Below are positions 59,340 to 64,000 of a DNA stretch of 64,000 bases, in pieces; position 1 is the stretch's first letter, and each line of letters starts with the position of its first letter. Under the pieces are notes generated by a model. The model did not search any database. It was not told where the DNA came from and worked only from the letters and a program-made list of their open reading frames with translations. Position numbers and translations under genes: made by a program. Origin of the DNA: Plantago major (lineage: Eukaryota; Streptophyta; Magnoliopsida; Lamiales; Plantaginaceae); assembly GCA_026545765.1 (NCBI GenBank), contig CM048844.1, forward strand, positions 52,982,932 through 53,046,931, written 5' to 3'.

Positions 59340-62300
59340 TCCATTAGTCCAAGACTATGTCTTAAGGCTAAGAATCTACTTTCTTGTAGTGACTTAGTGA
59401 AGATATCTGCAAGTTGGTCTTCGCCAATCTTGAGTATCTCTATATTGCTCTTTTCAACATGGTCTCGATGAAGTGATGTCTAACATCAATGTGCTTTGTT
59501 CGCATGAAATTTAGGATTCGTAATCACAATAGCACTTGTGTTGTCATAGAAAATGGGAGTTTTCTTCTCATCGAGTCCATAGTCTTTAAGTTGTTGTTGT
59601 ATCCATGTAATTTGTGTTGCACAACAACCAAAGAAGAATATATTCAACCTCTGGTAGAAGTTGCAATCGAGTTTTGCTTCTTGCTAAACCATGAGATAAG
59701 TCTAGTACCCAAAATGCATAAGTTCCCGAGGTGCTTTTCCTATCAAGCTGATCCAAAGATAATCGCCTCGAGTACCCAAATTAAACTCAATCCGCTTTCT
59801 TTAGGATACCACAATCCTACATCTATCAGTCTTTTACATACCTTAATATTTTCATAGCAATGTTGTAGTGTGTTTGCATTCGATTTGTCGAAATCAGCAC
59901 ATACTCCAACAGATTGAATATCGTGTCTACTTGCAGTGAGGTAAAGTAGTGAACCTATCAATGTCCTATACTTATGTTCTTCAACACTCTTATCTGATTC
60001 AGTATAGGTCATTTTGGTTCCAATGCTCATAGGTATCTTAGCATTCTTTTCAGAAGGCTTAAGATTGAATTTTGTGAGCATATCTTTTGCATACTTTGTT
60101 TGACTAATGAATATTCCATCATCGAGTTGCTGACTTGCAATCCTAGAAAATAATTCCTTTCTCCCATCATGCTCATCTCAAACTTGCTTTTCATGAGATT
60201 TGCAAAGTCATTACAAAGTTGCTTGTCCTTAGATCCAAATATGATGTCATCAACATATACTTGAACTAAGAGTAGTTTTCCGTCATGATTTAAGGTAAAT
60301 AAAGTTTTATCAACTTCACCTTTCTTGAAACCACTTTCCGTATGGTACTTGGCCAAAGTGTCATACCATGCTCTTGGAGCCCTGCTTTCACCATACAGAG
60401 CTTCAGAGTTTATAGACCATTCTACTTTCTCGAGGAAACTTCAAAGCCGTGGTTGCTCAACATAAACTTCTTCGCAAGTTCACCGCTTAAGAATGCACTT
60501 TGACATCCATCCGATAAACTTTGAAATCTTTATGAGTCAAGAAGGCTAGAAAGAGTCTTATTGCATCCAATCGCAACCTGCATATGACTCACAAAGTCTA
60601 AGCCTTCATTCCGGGTAAATCCTCGCAACTAATCTTGCTTTGTTTCGTTATTTCACCAGATTCATTCATCTTGTTTCCTAAAACCCATTTAGATCCAATC
60701 ACGTATATTCCTTCTATAAATGGAACTAGTTTCAGACTTTGTTTCTCTCAAATTGATCCAACTCTTCTTACATTGCGTAGATCCATTTGGTCTCCTAATG
60801 CTTCTTCTATATTTTTAGTTCAATATTCGAGATGAAACATCCAAAGAGAGAGTTAGCATTTTCACTATTGCTTCCTAGTCCTAACACCTTGATTAATTGG
60901 TCCAATTACATCCTTTGGTGATGATCTTTGATCCATCTTATCATAGGTTTAGTGCTAGTAGGATCAAGATTCAAGTGATTTCAATGTGAATCACTAAGAT
61001 TATGATTTGATACTTTTCAAGATTCGAGATATCGACATATGGGAAATGTCATGGATATCCTGACACTTTTTCAAAGGTTAGAGATATCGAACTTGCATTT
61101 CAAAGCCTCATTTTCAGATACCTCTTCATGATGAAGGTTCTCAAGAATCTGCTCCATTTCTAGAAAACTCATAGGAAATTCCTCATCATGTCTCGGAGTC
61201 ATCTTGTTGTTACTAGGCATTTCCAAGTTTTTTACGCCGAGTCATCCTCACTTTCCATAATGATGTTTCTCCTTTCCGAGGATTCTTCTTTAGAATCCCG
61301 CAGAATAGTTCTTTGAACCTTTCGAGAGTTCATCATTAGAGGTGTTTTCTTATTTCCTTCATAGAATACAACATGAATTGATTCTTCAATTTTCTTTGTT
61401 CTTTGTTGTAAACTCAGAGGCTTTGCTATTTGTGGAATAACCAAGAAATACACCTTCATCGCCTTTGGTTGAAATGTTCTATAATCTTTCCCATTGTTTA
61501 GAACAAAACATTTACAACCAAATACTCGATGTTTGATATTAGGGGTCTACCAACCAAGATTTTATAGGGGTCTTGTCATGGTGTTTGTTTATCAAACATC
61601 TGCTCGAGTGTAGTGTCGTGTTTACGCCTTCAACCCAAAAAATTTCACTTATTTCAAAGGTCGCCTAGCATTGTCCTTGCAGCTTCTTTAAGGGTTCTTT
61701 TCCTTCTCGCAACACCATTTTGTCGAGGTGTTCTTACAGAGGAAAGTTGGTGTTGTATACCTTTGTACAAAACTCCTTTATGTAATCGTCGACAAACTCA
61801 AGACTATGGTCTATTTTGATTGCAGATACCTTTGTCATTTTTCATGACTTCAAGCTTTTTCAAAGAAGTTTGGTATCTCCACCTCGCATCGATTTGTGTT
61901 TCGTAAAGACAACCCAAGTGAATCTTGAGAAGTCATCTACAACAACCAGATTCATACTTCTTTCCTCGCATAACTAGTTACGTATGATTCAAAAGATCCA
62001 TGTGTAATAGTTGCAGTGGTCTAACACTAGAGTGTCCGATTCGACTTGAAAGAGATTTTAGATTGTTTCATCCGACAAAGTGTAATGTATACCATCCTTT
62101 CCGAAGATGTTCGAAGGCCAACCACTAACTCTTTCTTGGCAAGTCTGCTCGTAGTTTTGAAGTTCAAGTGACTCATTCTTTTGTACTATAACCAAGGCTC
62201 TTCCGGTGACCAGATTGACTCACCATGGGACATTCTTCAGGCAGATGCCCAATCTCGGCAACATAAAGACCGCCTTCCGTCGATTAACTAAGACTATCCG

Positions 62301-62595
62301 CTGACTCATTGTCAATTAGTTTGCGATTTAGCTTTGAATTTTATAGTAAAACCTCTCGCAAACTGCTCATGCTAAATAGATTATATTTCAAATCCTTAAC
62401 ATGTAATACGCCGCTGATTGTTAAAGTCCCTAATTTGACGCTAAATCCTGAGAGGGATTTAATTCTCCAAAGAACTGATATCCGGTCCTGTGTTGCAAGC
62501 TTTTTAATCACTGATTTGCTTTGTCTCCGCCATGTGCTTTCCGCATCCACTATCAAATAGCCATTGTGCTTTAGTCCAGAAGCATTCGCACACAA
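59340..62595 (-). pseudogene. E3 pol: protease, integrase, RT, RNase H, frame-broken
   Basis: The protease active-site block DSGC..HM is encoded at 62543-62554 and just downstream, followed by LKLGTLTISGVLHVKDLKYN-like sequence (62440-62360). Integrase appears as TPRQNGVARRKRTLKEAART (about 61730-61660). RT (60356-60027) contains DKTLFTLNHDGKLLLVQVYV and DDIIFGSKDKQL. The connection part KFNLKPSEKNAKIPMSIGTK lies at 60081-59990. RNase H traces (DNTSAIV-like, HFIETMLKRAI-like) are near 59560-59430. The order and motifs match E1 pol where E1 is intact. Confidence 0.85.
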
Positions 62596-64000
62596 CAGAA
62601 ACAGAGATTAGGTTCTCATATCTTTGATGGAACCGCTGTAATTAAAAGATCTTCCAAAGAGGAATCCATTTTGAATGAATTTCTTTGAAATATTCTTTCG
62701 TCTGACAGAACATAAGGAGGAATTCTATTTCAATGAATGTTATCATTAGTAAGAATTATTTTCTTCCTCGTGTGTTCCTAGGTGCTCCATATGATGCTTT
62801 CAGATACCTATCAGTTTCGAGTTTGCTTTTCAAAGAAACTTAGCTTTCCTTGCTGCATTTCTTCTAGCCTCGCATTCAGATTTTCAAAGGCTTGATTTAA
62901 CTTCCACTTCGATAATTGCTTTGAGCAATTTAGCTTTCACCATCGCTCTTGCCCCGCTTGTACTCATGAGCAAGTTGTTTTCCGATGCCTTTGTAGCCAA
63001 TACTGCTGAAAGCACTTGAAGCTATCTCGAGATCTTTTCAAGCCAGTTTTGCTAGTCTCTCGGTCCAATTTCTTTCCGTAAAGTGACATGGAGAATTTGC
63101 CAGCCTCGCAATTCTACCTTTTTGAGAGACATAGCATCGTGGTGTTTACACTTTTCAAAGTTGTGTTTCTTTCGTAGACGTCAACAGCTTTGTTTTTTGT
63201 TTGTTTTCCCACAAAGGTTTAGTCGAATCGCTTTCCTTTGTCAACAATCTTTGTCTTCTCACCGATACTATAGATTGTATGGGAACCGCCTTCGAAAGTA
63301 CTTACAAATGTTCTTCTCTCCTTACTCTTATTCAGAGTGATAGAACAATCATTGCAGTATTCAAATTTCAAGTCCTTTCTTTTCAAGGATCTCTTAAGTA
63401 AGATTGTACTTCAAGAAGAGTGTCACTAGCTTTGCATAAGATTGAAAAGATAATTCTTTCTTCTCGAGTTCCTTGTTCTCGTAAAGAAGATCTTCATATT
63501 TCTTTCAGAATTCAGCCATTGCTTCTTTATGTGACTTTTCAGCCTCAGATATCCGAGCTTTGAGAGATGCATTTTCAGATCCTTTCTCTCGACATTTTAA
63601 CTAATTGAGAATTTTCCTTTGCAAGAGAATTCTTTTCTTCTTCAAGGTTTTCATTTAGCTCGATCATTAGAAATTCTCTTTATAGATGTCAAGTTCTTTC
63701 CGAGATTTTCTAGATTTTTATTTCCTCTTCATCACTTTAATAAGTATAACAAGAAGTATGTTACCTCATCAGCCATAAGATGATTTCTATGTTCGAGATG
63801 TCTCGACCACAATTTCAAAGAACTCCACACATTTCATTCTTCTTGAGGTCAAGTCGATTATATCACTAGTAACTCCACATAATTCGGTGATGGTAAGGTT
63901 GAGTCATCTCAATTGTCATCTTTAATCGTCTCAACGCCTAGAGAATCCAAATTGAGTTTGATTTTCTTTCTTTCGCTAACAAAGCTCGCTTCTTCTCAAG
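62596..64000 (-). pseudogene. E3 gag C-terminal part with coiled coil
   Basis: On the minus strand between about 63700 and 63400 a heptad-rich stretch is visible (NLEEEKNSLAKENSQLVK, ENASLKARISEAEKSHKEAM, KKYEDLLYENKELEKKEL). Extended Gag proteins with coiled coils are characteristic of Sireviruses. The segment next to protease (63000-62600) is frame-broken; I did not find an intact zinc knuckle. The N-terminal part is outside the window. Confidence 0.65.

Larger units (their letters stand above)
51098..64000 (-). mobile_element. Element E3: Sirevirus-like copia, 3' LTR to gag, continuing past the window
   Basis: It is collinear with E1 at an offset of about 13.7 kb but not interrupted. The order from low to high coordinate is 3' LTR (51098-52722), PPT, 3' module, RNase H, RT, integrase, protease (WLFDSGCGKHM), and gag with a coiled coil. 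The 5' LTR lies to the right of the window. Many frame-breaking indels are present, yet all expected domains are visible. Confidence 0.85.

Noticed and set aside
59489-59857. Plus-strand 122-codon frame.
   Set aside because: It is antisense to E3 RNase H and RT connection sequence.
1-64000. tRNA, rRNA or other structured RNA genes.
   Set aside because: A visual search for tRNA A/B boxes and rRNA signatures gave nothing I could support.

Overview
The window is plant nuclear DNA. It carries three spliced host genes with short GT-AG introns and dicot-type protein families, Stowaway-like MITEs, L1-type LINEs and Ty1/copia LTR retrotransposons. The families suggest a eudicot; I cannot name the species.

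Left part (1-15.4 kb): host genes. A plus-strand DUF688-family gene (1248-3478, three coding exons) is followed by a minus-strand class II phospholipase A1 gene (4434-6484, two exons, one apparent 1-nt frame break). Next is a complete minus-strand plant LpxB gene, mitochondrial lipid-A-disaccharide synthase (8214-15418, eight coding exons, 449 codons). LpxB intron 5 is swollen by a 5'-truncated LINE with a 12-bp target duplication and by two MITEs.

Middle part (15.4-37.9 kb): a graveyard of nested transposons. It holds a decayed LINE RT fragment, several Stowaway-like MITEs, and a MITE that was invaded by a hairpin MITE and by a 2.46-kb non-coding LTR element (LTRs 827/871 bp, TSD ATAGT). A 1.3-kb element with long terminal inverted repeats, a nearly full-length LINE (TSD TCATTTGAC plus T run) and a 6.7-kb copia element with ~1-kb LTRs (TSD ATTCC) follow.

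Right part (37.9-64 kb): three related Sirevirus-like copia elements, all on the minus strand. The simplest reading is a nest: E1 (37.9-48.15 kb) is cut in its integrase by E2 (48.15-51.1 kb), which is cut by E3 (51.1 kb to beyond the window). E1 and E3 are collinear at an offset of about 13.7 kb. Both carry an unusually long region (about 5.5-6 kb) between pol and the 3' LTR. That region has its own TATA-like box, a conserved ATG and at least three intron-like intervals with conserved GT...AG edges. It may be a captured or spliced cargo (env-position) gene and is the most interesting object here.

Reading frames in the retroelements are broken by many short indels. Comparing copies, these cluster at CAG/CTG trinucleotides, while the host genes are almost clean. 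Methylation-linked consensus error is a plausible cause, so apparent pseudogene status should be treated with care.
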